From the NCBI GenBank assembly GCA_011682595.1, contig JAACEH010000001.1, positions 1-17,429 on the forward strand: a stretch of DNA of 17,429 nt. The letters are read 5' to 3'. Source of the DNA: Anaerolineaceae bacterium. GTDB taxonomy: Bacteria > Planctomycetota > Phycisphaerae > FEN-1346 > JAACEH01. Positions within the stretch are counted from its first letter, which is position 1; each line of letters opens with the position of its first letter. Made by a program: the position numbers and the translations under genes. The notes under the pieces were generated by a model, which saw only the letters and a list, made by a program, of their open reading frames with translations, had not been told where the DNA came from and did not search any database. Shown piece after piece: positions 1-8,989 of this stretch.

Positions 1-1438
<1,438 letters not shown>

Positions 1439-1460
1439 GGTCATCCTGTGAGCAAATGCA

Positions 1461-1493
1461 GACGGGCGGTTTCCTTTTCGGGAGCCGCCCGTT
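1461..1493 (+). terminator. Hairpin after the eno/divIC-like unit, possible terminator
   Basis: ACGGGCGG (1462-1469) pairs with CCGCCCGT (1485-1492). G-U pairs at both ends extend the stem to 10 bp around a 13-nt loop. It lies 22 nt past the divIC-like stop. The following bases (TTCAGTTGGGCC) are only weakly T-rich, so intrinsic termination is plausible but not certain. Confidence 0.4.
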
Positions 1494-1504
1494 TCAGTTG
1501 GGCC

Positions 1505-1534
1505 TTTACGCGGGGCGCCCTCTTCGGATACCAT
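1505..1534 (+). promoter_or_regulatory. Weak sigma70-like promoter before the RmlA-like gene
   Basis: TTTACG (1505-1510) and TACCAT (1529-1534) are separated by 18 nt. Each matches four of six consensus positions. It lies downstream of the putative terminator and about 75 nt before the RmlA-like start, where a promoter would be expected. The match is modest. Confidence 0.28.
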
Positions 1535-1608
1535 ATGCGACCGGGGATGCGGGCAGGGCGGGGAACCGTTCGCGTCCGCACCGCGCCGGACGACTGAAAG
1601 GACAATCG

Positions 1609-2340
1609 ATGAAAGGCATCATTCTTGCCGGGGGAACGGGCAGCCGGCTGAGGCCCCTGACCAAGGTGACCAACAAGCACCTGCTGCCGGTCGGGCGGTA
1701 CCCGATGATCTATCACCCGATCTACAAGCTGGTCGGAGGGGGGGTCACCGAAATTCTGGTGGTCACCGGTCGCGAGCACATGGGCGACATCGTCAGCCTG
1801 CTCGGCTCGGGGACCGAGTTCGGCAGCCGCTTCACCTACAAGGTTCAGGACGAGGCGGGCGGCATCGCCCAGGCCCTGGGCCTGTCCCGCCATTTCGTCG
1901 GTGGCGACCGCTGCTGTGTTATTCTGGGCGATCAGGTTTTTGAGGATTCAATCGCCCCATTTGTCGAAAATTACGAGAAGCAGGCCGGTGGAGCGAAAAT
2001 CTTGCTCAAAGAGGTCGCCGACGCGCCGCGATTCGGTGTGGCCGAACTCAGTACCGACCGCAAGACGGTCGTCGGCATCGAGGAAAAACCCGAGCGGCCG
2101 AAATCGAACCTGGCCGTCACCGGCATCTACTTTTACGACGCCGAGGTGTTCAGGATTGTCGAGACGCTCAAGCCCTCCGGCCGCGGCGAACTGGAGATCA
2201 CCGACGTCAACAACTATTACATCGAGCAGGGGCGGATGACCTGGGACCTGCTCGGGAAACCGTGGACCGACGCCGGTACGTTTGAATCTTTGTTGCGGGC
2301 CAACGTCTTGATGAAGGACATCGACATTACCCGCTGCTGA
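1609..2340 (+). CDS. Glucose-1-phosphate thymidylyltransferase (RmlA-like, short form)
   Basis: A cytosolic sugar-nucleotide transferase expected to make dTDP-glucose from dTTP and glucose-1-phosphate, the entry step to dTDP-deoxysugars for surface polysaccharide. ATG 1609 is preceded by AAAGGA with 6-nt spacing. The 243-residue product begins with the nucleotide-binding signature MKGIILAGGTGSRLRPLT, then NKHLLPVGRYPMI (the KxLxPV-type motif), GDQVFED (metal-binding Asp), EEKPERPKSN, the GIYFYD core strand, GELEITDVN, and WTDAGTFESLL. Classical RmlA is about 290 residues; this is the short form lacking the C-terminal allosteric extension. The RmlC-like gene follows after 52 nt with its own strong ribosome site, so they form an operon. 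rmlB and rmlD are not in the window, so the final sugar is unknown. Confidence 0.9.
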   Translation: MKGIILAGGTGSRLRPLTKVTNKHLLPVGRYPMIYHPIYKLVGGGVTEILVVTGREHMGDIVSLLGSGTEFGSRFTYKVQDEAGGIAQALGLSRHFVGGDRCCVILGDQVFEDSIAPFVENYEKQAGGAKILLKEVADAPRFGVAELSTDRKTVVGIEEKPERPKSNLAVTGIYFYDAEVFRIVETLKPSGRGELEITDVNNYYIEQGRMTWDLLGKPWTDAGTFESLLRANVLMKDIDITRC

Positions 2341-2392
2341 GGACGGCCGCGCAGTTTCGAAGCCCGCAGCCCATTTGTCGAGGAGGTCGCAG

Positions 2393-2848
2393 ATGATCGA
2401 CGGAGTGAAGGTGACGACCAGGCGAGTCATACCGGACGAGCGGGGCCGGTTGACGGAGATTTTCCGCAGCGACGAGGAGGATTTCGAAAAGTTCGGCCAG
2501 GTTTACGTGACCACCGCTTACCCCGGCGTGGTCAAGGGCTGGCACTATCATAAGAAGCAGACCGACAACTTCTTCTGCCTGGTCGGCATGATGAAAGTCG
2601 TGCTGTACGACGCCCGCGAAGGCAGCCCGACCCACGGGGAAGTCAACGAGTTCTTCATGGGGCAGCACAACCCGATCCGCCTGAGAATCCCCACGGGCGT
2701 CTACCACGGCTTCAAATGCGTGAGCGACTGTGAGGCCATGGTCCTCAACGTGCCGACCGAGGTCTATAATTACTCCGAACCCGACGAGTTCCGCGTGCCG
2801 CCGCACGACCCGTCGATTCCCTACGATTGGGCGCGAAAGGATGGCTAG
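2393..2848 (+). CDS. RmlC-like dTDP-4-dehydro-sugar epimerase (cupin)
   Basis: A cupin of the dTDP-4-dehydrorhamnose 3,5-epimerase family, acting on the keto-sugar nucleotide made downstream of the preceding thymidylyltransferase. ATG 2393 follows AGGAGGT with 5-nt spacing, the best ribosome site in this part of the window; an in-frame TTG at 2375 is less likely. Conserved features are KGWHYHKKQTDNF (catalytic-type His at 51), FFCLVGMMKVVLYDAR (cupin strands), IRLRIPTGVYHGF (His 105), YNYSEPDE (tyrosines 125/127) and the terminal DPSIPYDW. At 151 residues it is about 30 shorter than classical RmlC, so it may be an epimerase with a different specificity or a related 3- or 5-monoepimerase. It overlaps the next gene by 8 nt. 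Confidence 0.85.
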   Translation: MIDGVKVTTRRVIPDERGRLTEIFRSDEEDFEKFGQVYVTTAYPGVVKGWHYHKKQTDNFFCLVGMMKVVLYDAREGSPTHGEVNEFFMGQHNPIRLRIPTGVYHGFKCVSDCEAMVLNVPTEVYNYSEPDEFRVPPHDPSIPYDWARKDG

Positions 2849-4061
2849 TTTGAGGTTGAGCGAGACTTGTCGCGGCCGCCTGCTCTCTGTGCGGGTGGTC
2901 GTCTTCTTGTTGGCCATGGCTGCAGCGACCGGGCAGTTGGCCGCCGGCCGGTGGCTGCCCGGCGATACGCACAGCCACATCAGTCCGCCCGATGTGCCGC
3001 CGACGTACAATCATGCCGCCAACGATCTGGAAGGGGCCATTGCCTCGGCCAGGAGGGCGGGGCTGAAGTGGCTGATCATCACGCCTCATGCCATGGACCG
3101 CAAGGACGAAAAGTCGGGGCGTTTATGGGCCGTCGAGATGGCCGACCGGCTGGCCGGACGCAAGTCGGCCGCGGACGATCCGCTGGTGGTTCTGGGCTGG
3201 GAGCGCACGTTCACCTGGCCGGGTCACCTGACGATCAGCTTCGTCGAGCTGACCACCGTGGTCACTCAGCCGCTGGAAAAAGTTCTTGCGCGGGTCCGTG
3301 AGCAGGGCGGTCTGGCGATTGTCGCCCATCCCTACCAGTTGCCGACAGTGTTCGTTAAGGGCAATCGCAGTTGGCGTCCCTGGACCGAGGGCCCCAAAGG
3401 GCAGGAGCTTGATCCCTGGCTTACGGGTCTGGAAATTCGCCACCCGATCAGCCCCGCCGCCCTGGCCATCCGCCGCTGGGACGAGTGGATCGCCGGCCAG
3501 AAGCGCCGCATCGTCGGCGTCGGTGCAACCGACGACCATTGGGGTACGCTATACCCGACAACCTGGGTTTACATCGAAGGGGACCTGACGCGAGATAAGC
3601 TGCGCGACGCCCTGAAGGCCGGGCGGGTTGTCGTGGGCGAAGAGCCCATCGCCGGTTCATTGCTCGTTACCAGCGATCGCCGGGGCAAAGACGGCAAACC
3701 GATTCAAGGTAAGCCGGGCGACGCCGTGGCCGCCGACCGGCAGGTCACCGTCAGTTGGAAAGCGCCCGGCGGGCGGCTCTTCGTTGATGGCAAGTTGCAG
3801 AAAGTCGAGGGGCAAAGGATCGTTCACAAGTTCGCTAAGGGCGGGTTTCACTGGTACCGCCTCGAAGTGGGCATCCGCTCCTACAGCAACCCGGTTTATG
3901 TGAACCTGCCGCCCGAGGAGGCCCCACCGCCGATCAAACCGGCAAGCGGTTCCGCGACCAAGTCCCCCGAAGCGCGGCCCGACGAGGAATCCGAGGCCGA
4001 GCGTACGCCCACCGGGGCCGCACCGCCGGCGGGTTCCGCGCCGAAGCGGCCCGGTAAGTAG
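2841..4061 (+). CDS. Secreted PHP-domain phosphoesterase-like protein
   Basis: A PHP-superfamily metal-dependent hydrolase of the CehA/McbA-like type, predicted to be exported. ATG 2841 overlaps the epimerase stop by 8 nt; TTG at 2850 is an alternative with better spacing from AAAGG. The 406-residue product has a basic N-terminus and hydrophobic core (VRVVVFLLAMAAATGQLAAG), looking like a signal peptide cleaved near residue 36. The PHP metal motifs follow: GDTHSHI (HxH, 44-46), IITPHAMD, IVAHPYQ and VGATDDHW. After the catalytic part comes a beta-rich region (VSWKAPGGRLFVDG, then HWYRLEV and SNPVYV). The tail is low complexity (Pro, Ala, Glu, Lys), as in cell-wall or periplasmic spacers. A cytoplasmic relative lies at 7142-8170. 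The substrate is unknown; a phosphate ester of a cell-envelope component is a guess from the neighbouring sugar-nucleotide genes. Confidence 0.8.
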   Translation: MASLRLSETCRGRLLSVRVVVFLLAMAAATGQLAAGRWLPGDTHSHISPPDVPPTYNHAANDLEGAIASARRAGLKWLIITPHAMDRKDEKSGRLWAVEMADRLAGRKSAADDPLVVLGWERTFTWPGHLTISFVELTTVVTQPLEKVLARVREQGGLAIVAHPYQLPTVFVKGNRSWRPWTEGPKGQELDPWLTGLEIRHPISPAALAIRRWDEWIAGQKRRIVGVGATDDHWGTLYPTTWVYIEGDLTRDKLRDALKAGRVVVGEEPIAGSLLVTSDRRGKDGKPIQGKPGDAVAADRQVTVSWKAPGGRLFVDGKLQKVEGQRIVHKFAKGGFHWYRLEVGIRSYSNPVYVNLPPEEAPPPIKPASGSATKSPEARPDEESEAERTPTGAAPPAGSAPKRPGK

Positions 4062-4106
4062 CGTTTCATTTTTCCAACTGTGGAGCCTGGCCGATCGTCC
4101 GCGCTG

Positions 4107-4880
4107 CTAGGCCTCCGCCCATTGGGCGGCCACCAGGTCGCGGGTGGGCTTGAGGTTGGCGTCGATGTCCTGCCAGGCGCACTCCAGGCTGATGCCTCCG
4201 TCGTAGCCGACGGCTTTCAATTCGCGAAACAGCGGCCGCAGGTCGGTCCCGGCCGCCGCCGGCTCGTGGCGTGTCGGCCCGTCGGCCACGTGGACGTGGA
4301 CCAGCAGGTCGCCGCAGTCGCGGATGGCCTCGACGGGCTCGTTCATCTGGACCAGGTGGAAACTGTCGGCCAGCAGGCGGACGGCCGGGTGGTTGACCTG
4401 GCGTACGAAGCGGGCCGTCTCGGCCAGTGTATTGAGCAGGCCGCACTCGGCCTGGCGCAGGTGCTCCATGGCGATGACGATGCCATGGGCCTCGGCCGCC
4501 GGGGCGACGGCGGCGGTGGCTTCCTTCAATTCGTCCATCGCTCTCTCGGGCGAATAGCCTTGCGGCGGGGTGCGGGCCTTGCCGCTGCCGAAGACCTGGA
4601 CCTTGCCGCCGACCTCGGCCAGGCGCGAGAAGAGCGTGTCGGCGTAGTCGGCCAGACGGTGCAGGTCGCGCCGGGGTCCGAAGAGTTTGGCTTCGCCGGC
4701 GAGAAACAGGTTACAGGCCCGAACCGGCAAGGGCAGGGCCAGCAACTGATCCCGAAGCGGCGCCCACTCGGCGTCATCGGCGCCGGGCATGAGGTGCCTT
4801 GCGGCGGCAGGTTCAATATAGTCGAAGCCGGCATCTCTGGCCGCTTGAGCGTGGTCAATGCCGCAAATGCCAATCTGCAT
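4107..4880 (-). CDS. Sugar phosphate isomerase/epimerase family TIM-barrel protein
   Basis: A member of the xylose-isomerase-like TIM-barrel (AP endonuclease 2/IolE/hydroxypyruvate-isomerase) superfamily. The 257-residue size suits a cytosolic single-domain enzyme. ATG at 4880 has GGGAGG 8 nt upstream on the minus strand. The metal-binding pattern is present: IAMEH (Glu 139), LLADSFHL (Asp 172), HVHVADG (His 197) and ISLECAW (Glu 233). The N-terminus, IGICGIDHAQAARDAGFDYIEP, is the usual first strand and helix. The gene stands alone, convergent with the PHP gene (45 nt apart) and divergent from the dehydratase-like gene. The substrate cannot be named; a keto-sugar or inosose-type sugar is typical of the family. 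Confidence 0.85.
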   Translation of the reverse strand: MQIGICGIDHAQAARDAGFDYIEPAAARHLMPGADDAEWAPLRDQLLALPLPVRACNLFLAGEAKLFGPRRDLHRLADYADTLFSRLAEVGGKVQVFGSGKARTPPQGYSPERAMDELKEATAAVAPAAEAHGIVIAMEHLRQAECGLLNTLAETARFVRQVNHPAVRLLADSFHLVQMNEPVEAIRDCGDLLVHVHVADGPTRHEPAAAGTDLRPLFRELKAVGYDGGISLECAWQDIDANLKPTRDLVAAQWAEA

Positions 4881-4927
4881 GTCAAGAGCCTCCCGGTCGA
4901 TAGGGCCGATGCCGTCGGTCGAACTGC

Positions 4928-4955
4928 ATTATGCCACGGCAAGCGAACCTTTCAA
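4928..4955 (-). promoter_or_regulatory. Sigma70-like promoter for the TIM-barrel isomerase gene
   Basis: On the minus strand TTGAAA (4955-4950) and CATAAT (4933-4928) are spaced 16 nt apart, and each matches five of six consensus bases. It lies about 50 nt upstream of the isomerase start and back to back with the promoter at 4984-5012. Confidence 0.55.
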
Positions 4956-4957
4956 GT

Positions 4958-4977
4958 GGGTGGTGATGGGTGGTGAT
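4958..4977 (+). repeat. Perfect 10-bp tandem repeat between divergent promoters
   Basis: GGGTGGTGAT occurs twice without a gap. One helical turn is about 10 bp, so two identical protein contacts would face the same side of the DNA. It fills most of the space between the two -35 boxes (4950-4955 minus, 4984-4989 plus), a fitting place for a shared regulator. No regulator gene adjoins it. Confidence 0.5.
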
Positions 4978-4983
4978 GAAATC

Positions 4984-5012
4984 TTGTCGTCCGCCCGGCA
5001 CGCTGTTATAGT
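4984..5012 (+). promoter_or_regulatory. Sigma70-like promoter for the five-gene run from 5057
   Basis: TTGTCG (4984-4989) and TATAGT (5007-5012) have exactly 17 nt between them, matching four and five of six consensus positions. Transcription would start near 5019, giving a leader of about 38 nt before the ATG at 5057. Confidence 0.55.
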
Positions 5013-5056
5013 GCAGTGATGGCGCCGCCGTTGGGGCGCGGTTCGTGGGGATTGGC

Positions 5057-6079
5057 ATGGTTGACGGTGACGACTATACAGGTCGGGTCGGCATCACCGC
5101 TACGGTTCCGGTGGAGGTGCTTTTTGCCGCGGGCCGGCGGCCGCTGGACCTGAACAACGTGTTCGTCGCCGGCCGGGCGTCCGAGGATATTCACCGCGCC
5201 GAGAGTGCGGGGTTCCCGGTTAATTGTTGCGCCTGGATCAAGGGGCTCTACGGCGCCGCGGGCCGCCTGGGGATTCGCGAAGTGGTCGGCGTGGCCCAGG
5301 GCGACTGCTCGAACACGCACGCCCTGCTGGAGATCTGGGCCAGCGAGGGGCTGCGGGTCTATGATTTCGAGTATCCGCACCCGGCCTCGCAGACGCATCT
5401 GGACGGCGCCCTGCAGGATTTCTGCGCCGCCTGGGGAACCAGCCGCAACAAGGCCGAGCGGACCAAGCAGCGGCTGGACCGGGTCCGGGCCGTGCTGCGG
5501 GAAATCGACGAGCTTTCCTGGCGCAGCGGCCAGGTCAGCGGCCGGGAGAATCACCAGTGGCTGATCGGGGCCAGTGATTTCGGCGGCGACCCGGAGGCTT
5601 ACGAGAATCGGGCCAGGGAGTTTCTGGCCCAGGCCCTGGACCGGCCGCCGTACCGGCCGGCTTTGCGAGTCGGCTACCTGGGCATTCCGCCGATCTGCGA
5701 CGGGCTGCACGGTTTTCTGGAGTCGCTCGGGGCCGGCGTGGTCTTCAACGAGTTTCAGCGGCAGTTCGCCATGTTGCCGCCGACGGGTACGCTGACCGAG
5801 CAGTACCTGGGCTACACATATCCTTACGGAGTGGCCGGCCGGATTGCCGATATAAGAGAGCAGGTCGCTCGGCGGCGGATCGACGGGCTGATTCACTACG
5901 TTCAGAGTTTCTGTTTCCGTCATATCCAGGACCGGCTGATTCGCCAGGCCGTCGAGCTGCCGGTCTTGACGCTGGAGTACGACCGCCCCGGGGCCTTGGA
6001 CGGCCGCAGCCGCACGCGTCTGGAGGCCTTTGTCGAACTTCTGGAAATCAGACGACGGGAATCCGCGAAAACCGAATGA
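5057..6079 (+). CDS. 2-hydroxyacyl-CoA dehydratase / benzoyl-CoA reductase (HgdB/BcrC)-like protein
   Basis: A protein of the HgdB/BcrC iron-sulfur family, whose known members are subunits of ATP-dependent dehydratases or reductases carrying a [4Fe-4S] cluster. ATG 5057 has GGGG 6 nt upstream; GTG at 5045 is the in-frame alternative. In the 340-residue product the cluster-ligand signatures are GFPVNCCAWIKGLYG (Cys 57/58), VGVAQGDCSN (Cys 84) and YVQSFCFRH (Cys 286), followed by LTLEYDRPG and TRLEAFVELL. Characterised enzymes need a second homologous subunit and an ASKHA-type activator ATPase; neither is in this window. Its product may therefore work with partners elsewhere or be an orphan single-subunit form of unknown reaction. 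Its stop overlaps the next start (ATGA), so they are translationally coupled. Confidence 0.82.
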   Translation: MVDGDDYTGRVGITATVPVEVLFAAGRRPLDLNNVFVAGRASEDIHRAESAGFPVNCCAWIKGLYGAAGRLGIREVVGVAQGDCSNTHALLEIWASEGLRVYDFEYPHPASQTHLDGALQDFCAAWGTSRNKAERTKQRLDRVRAVLREIDELSWRSGQVSGRENHQWLIGASDFGGDPEAYENRAREFLAQALDRPPYRPALRVGYLGIPPICDGLHGFLESLGAGVVFNEFQRQFAMLPPTGTLTEQYLGYTYPYGVAGRIADIREQVARRRIDGLIHYVQSFCFRHIQDRLIRQAVELPVLTLEYDRPGALDGRSRTRLEAFVELLEIRRRESAKTE

Positions 6080-7149
6080 CCAAAAGCACCCGCAAATACC
6101 TCTGGCTTGCCGTCCGCGTCCTGGTCAGCGGCCTGTGCATCGCCTTGGTGGTCTACAAGGGCGACATCGTCACCAGGAAGTCCCTGCGGATACTGGGCAA
6201 CGTCTTCAGCGAGGGATATTGGCCGTGGCTCATCGCGGCGGTGGTCGCTTACGCCATGTCGCCGCTGTTCGGGGCCTGGCGCTGGCGGCGGCTGCTGAAG
6301 ATCCAGAGCATCAACCTGACCTTCCGCGAATCATGGCGGCTGACCTACATCGGCTTCTTCTTCAACACCTTCATGCCCGGCGTGACCGGCGGCGACATCA
6401 TCAAGGCCTACTACGCGTCGAAGTACACCGAGCACAAGGCCGAGGCCGTGGCCACGGTTTTCCTGGACCGCGTGCTGGGCATGCTGGGCCTGGGGCTGCT
6501 CTGCATCTGCGTCCTGGCCACCCACTGGCGCGACCCGGCCATTGCCGACGGCCGCTGGACGATCCCCGGCCTCCTGGATCTTTCCATACGCGACATCATC
6601 CTGGCCTTCCTGGGTTTTGCAGCCGCCGGAGCGATGGTCGTCTACAGCCGTCGCGTGCGGAGGTGGCTCTTTGTCGAGAGGCTGCTGGCCAGCTTGCCGT
6701 TCCAGAAACTCATCAAGCGGCTGGACGCCGCGGTGTTCATCTACCGCCACCACCGCCGCACCGTGCTCTTTGCGATCTTCCAGTCCTGGTGCGCCCACAC
6801 AGTGAGCATCGCCAGCGTCTACTTCTGTGCCCGGGCCCTGGGCCTGGACCCTAAGCCGGTTTATTTCTTCATCTACATGCCCGTGGTGTGGATCATTTCG
6901 GCTTTCATCCCCAGTGTCGGCGGCCTGGGCCCCATGGAATGGCTGAGCCAGAAGTTCTTTACGGCGGCGGTGCTGGTCGTGGCCTCGCCGCAGAGGGCAT
7001 TATCTCTTGCGGTGTGGATTATCCTGCTGTTCCGAGTGGCCATGTTCATCGCCGTGCTGCCCGGGGCCGTGCTTCATATTCTCCATCCCGAAGTTTCGGT
7101 AAAGGAAGCTCGCAGCGAAATGGAAAGTCTGGAACCCATCAATGGCTGA
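6076..7149 (+). CDS. YbhN/LPG-synthase-TM-type (UPF0104) integral membrane protein
   Basis: A polytopic inner-membrane protein of the flippase-like lysylphosphatidylglycerol synthase transmembrane family. The 357-residue product has about seven or eight hydrophobic segments, e.g. LWLAVRVLVSGLCIALVVY near the N-terminus, a WPWLIAAVVAYAMSPLFGAW stretch, MLGLGLLCICVLA, IILAFLGFAAAGAMVVY, and C-terminal helices through VWIILLFRVAMFIAVLPGAVL. The family signatures FFFNTFMPGVTGGDIIKAYY and PSVGGLGPMEWL are clear. Known relatives translocate or modify lipids or polyprenyl-linked molecules; the cargo here is unknown. There is no soluble aminoacyl-transferase domain, so it is not a full MprF. ATG 6076 overlaps the upstream stop, and the end overlaps the PHP gene by 8 nt. 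Confidence 0.85.
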   Translation: MTKSTRKYLWLAVRVLVSGLCIALVVYKGDIVTRKSLRILGNVFSEGYWPWLIAAVVAYAMSPLFGAWRWRRLLKIQSINLTFRESWRLTYIGFFFNTFMPGVTGGDIIKAYYASKYTEHKAEAVATVFLDRVLGMLGLGLLCICVLATHWRDPAIADGRWTIPGLLDLSIRDIILAFLGFAAAGAMVVYSRRVRRWLFVERLLASLPFQKLIKRLDAAVFIYRHHRRTVLFAIFQSWCAHTVSIASVYFCARALGLDPKPVYFFIYMPVVWIISAFIPSVGGLGPMEWLSQKFFTAAVLVVASPQRALSLAVWIILLFRVAMFIAVLPGAVLHILHPEVSVKEARSEMESLEPING

Positions 7150-8170
7150 ACGAGAGTACACGGGAGCGGTGCACATTCACAGCGATTTCAGCGACGGTTC
7201 GTCGCCGGTCGGCGACATCATTGCAGCCGCGGTCGAGGTCGGCCTGGACTTCATCGTCATGTCCGACCACAACAGCGACGAAACCGCGCGGCGGGGGCTC
7301 ACCGGGTGGCACGACAACCTGCTCTGCCTCTCGGCGCCGGAGATCGGTTGGCGGGGCAATCCACACTTCCTGGCCTTCGGCCTGCCCGATTTGGCGGCCA
7401 CCGGCGGACTGAACTCCAGCGACGCCATCGAGGAGGCCTGCCGACAGGGAGCGAGCAACATCATCGCCCATCCACACGTGGCCGAGATACGCATGTGGCC
7501 CAAGAAACCTGTCAATTGGACGCACTGGGACACCGACGCATTCTGCGGGATCGAGATCTGGTCCTACATGCACGACGTTTGCCACAAAGCCGTCCCCTGG
7601 CGGCTGCCGATACTGTTTTTCCGGCATCGCCTTCAGGTCAGCGGTCCTCGCCCCGAGACGCTGCAACTCTGGGACCGCATGTGTCGGACCAGGCGCGTGG
7701 CGGCGATGGGCTCGCTGGACAACCACGCCACCAGAAAGTTCCTCGTAGGCCAGATCTTCCCGCACAAGGACCTGTTCCGTACGTTGCGAACGCACGTGAT
7801 CTGCGAGCCGCTGCCGACCGACGGCGCGGCGGCCGTCCGGACCGTGACCCGAGCCTTGACCGAAGGCAGCAGTTTCATCGCCCTGGACGCCTGGGGCGAC
7901 TCGTCCGGTTTCGACATGCATGTCGAAGGCCCGCCCGGGACCGTAACCCTGGGCCGGGAAACTACCTGGTCGCCGGGAATGAAGCTGCACGTGCGTTCGC
8001 CGCTGCCGGCACAACTGACTGTTATTCGCGACGGAACGACCCTGGAGAGCCGCTCCAAGTGCAGCGGCTTTGAACTTCCCATTGAGATTCCAGGGGTGTA
8101 CCGAGTTGAGGGGCGCCTGGGCAAGAAGCCGTGGGTCTTTACTAACCCGATTTATCTGCGAGATGCCTGA
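7142..8170 (+). CDS. Cytoplasmic PHP-domain phosphoesterase-like protein
   Basis: A PHP-superfamily metal-dependent hydrolase, 342 residues, with no signal peptide. Metal-site motifs in order are VHIHSDFSDGSS (HxHxD, near the N-terminus), IVMSDHNSDE, NIIAHPHVAE and AMGSLDNHA. The last 100 residues are a beta-rich module ending VYRVEGRLG then WVFTNPIYLRD. This mirrors the ending of the secreted PHP protein at 2841-4061 (YRLEVGI then SNPVYV), so the two share an architecture as well as a fold. PHP proteins of this size are often nucleoside or sugar phosphatases or diesterases, but the substrate cannot be read from sequence. The start overlaps the upstream membrane-protein gene by 8 nt, coupling their synthesis. 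Confidence 0.82.
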   Translation: MAEREYTGAVHIHSDFSDGSSPVGDIIAAAVEVGLDFIVMSDHNSDETARRGLTGWHDNLLCLSAPEIGWRGNPHFLAFGLPDLAATGGLNSSDAIEEACRQGASNIIAHPHVAEIRMWPKKPVNWTHWDTDAFCGIEIWSYMHDVCHKAVPWRLPILFFRHRLQVSGPRPETLQLWDRMCRTRRVAAMGSLDNHATRKFLVGQIFPHKDLFRTLRTHVICEPLPTDGAAAVRTVTRALTEGSSFIALDAWGDSSGFDMHVEGPPGTVTLGRETTWSPGMKLHVRSPLPAQLTVIRDGTTLESRSKCSGFELPIEIPGVYRVEGRLGKKPWVFTNPIYLRDA

Positions 8171-8221
8171 TTCATGCCCTGCATTTGTGCGCCGCCGTGT
8201 TGACCTGGGAGGCGAAGGATT

Positions 8222-8989
8222 GTGACAGAGCCACGCCTGATCGACGGTTCCACCTGCAGCGAGCTTCTCAGGGAGGCCGCCCAGAGGAGCGTGACCATCG
8301 ACGTGATTCGGCTCTTGAAATCGGGGCCGGACGCGTGCCGTTCGCGGTTCGTCGAACTGCCCGGTGCCGACCTGGCCGTCGAGGTGCCGTCCCGACTTGG
8401 CCGGCCTGTTCCCGTCCGACCCGGCGAGCGGCTCGAGATACATTTCCGCATCAAGGAATATCGCTACTGTTTCCGGACCACGGTCAGGTCCCGCTCGAAA
8501 GTCGCCCTGAGCGAACTGCTCGAAGTGCCGATTCTGCTCGTCGTGCCCCCGGTGAGCATCGAGCAACGCCGGCGACGACAGTTCCTGCGGGTCAAGGTGA
8601 CCGCCGCCGACCGGCTGATGGCCCACCTCTGGCTGGTCGATGACACCCGGCCCCGGGACGAGGTGTTGCGACTGCCGTCGACGGAGGTGCTCGACATCAG
8701 CGGCGGCGGAATGCGGTTGCTCCTGGAAGGGCCGATGAGGGGCCGCATTAAGGAAGGCCAACAGGTCCACCTCCACATGGACCTGGGCACCGGCTGGGAG
8801 CCGTTGAAACTTGTCGCCCACGTCGAGCACGTTGACCGGACGGGGCGCCAAGTTGTGCGATTCGGTCTGCATTTCGACGGTCTCGACGAGACACTCGAAG
8901 GTCGCGCCGCTCAGAACCGCCTGTTGCGGTTTATCGCAGAACGTGAGCGGAAAGAGGCGCAGCGGGTGAAAGCACTGAAGGGGCAGTGA
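8222..8989 (+). CDS. PilZ-domain protein (YcgR-like), predicted c-di-GMP receptor
   Basis: A predicted cyclic-di-GMP effector. The N-terminal half (about 1-110) is a beta-rich domain resembling the flagellar-brake YcgR N-domain. The C-terminal half is a PilZ domain with the ligand motifs RRQFLR (RxxxR, Arg 119 and 123) and DISGGG (DxSxxG, 158-163). The last segment is a charged helix (RFIAERERKEAQRVKALKG). The start is GTG at 8222, with GGGAGG 9 nt upstream. It sits 51 nt after the PHP gene, and its stop overlaps the alkyltransferase start. c-di-GMP binding is established for proteins with these motifs. Its output (motility, polysaccharide or transport) is unknown; co-transcription with a lipid-flippase-like gene hints at the envelope. 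Confidence 0.88.
   Translation: MTEPRLIDGSTCSELLREAAQRSVTIDVIRLLKSGPDACRSRFVELPGADLAVEVPSRLGRPVPVRPGERLEIHFRIKEYRYCFRTTVRSRSKVALSELLEVPILLVVPPVSIEQRRRRQFLRVKVTAADRLMAHLWLVDDTRPRDEVLRLPSTEVLDISGGGMRLLLEGPMRGRIKEGQQVHLHMDLGTGWEPLKLVAHVEHVDRTGRQVVRFGLHFDGLDETLEGRAAQNRLLRFIAERERKEAQRVKALKGQ

Noticed and set aside
4080..4976. Long plus-strand frame (298 codons) opposite the isomerase gene
   Set aside because: A shadow frame in GC-rich DNA. The minus strand has the metal-site motifs and a good ribosome site, the plus strand has neither.
7139..8872. 577-codon minus-strand frame opposite the PHP and PilZ genes
   Set aside because: It spans two genes with complete motif sets on the plus strand and has no recognisable domain itself.
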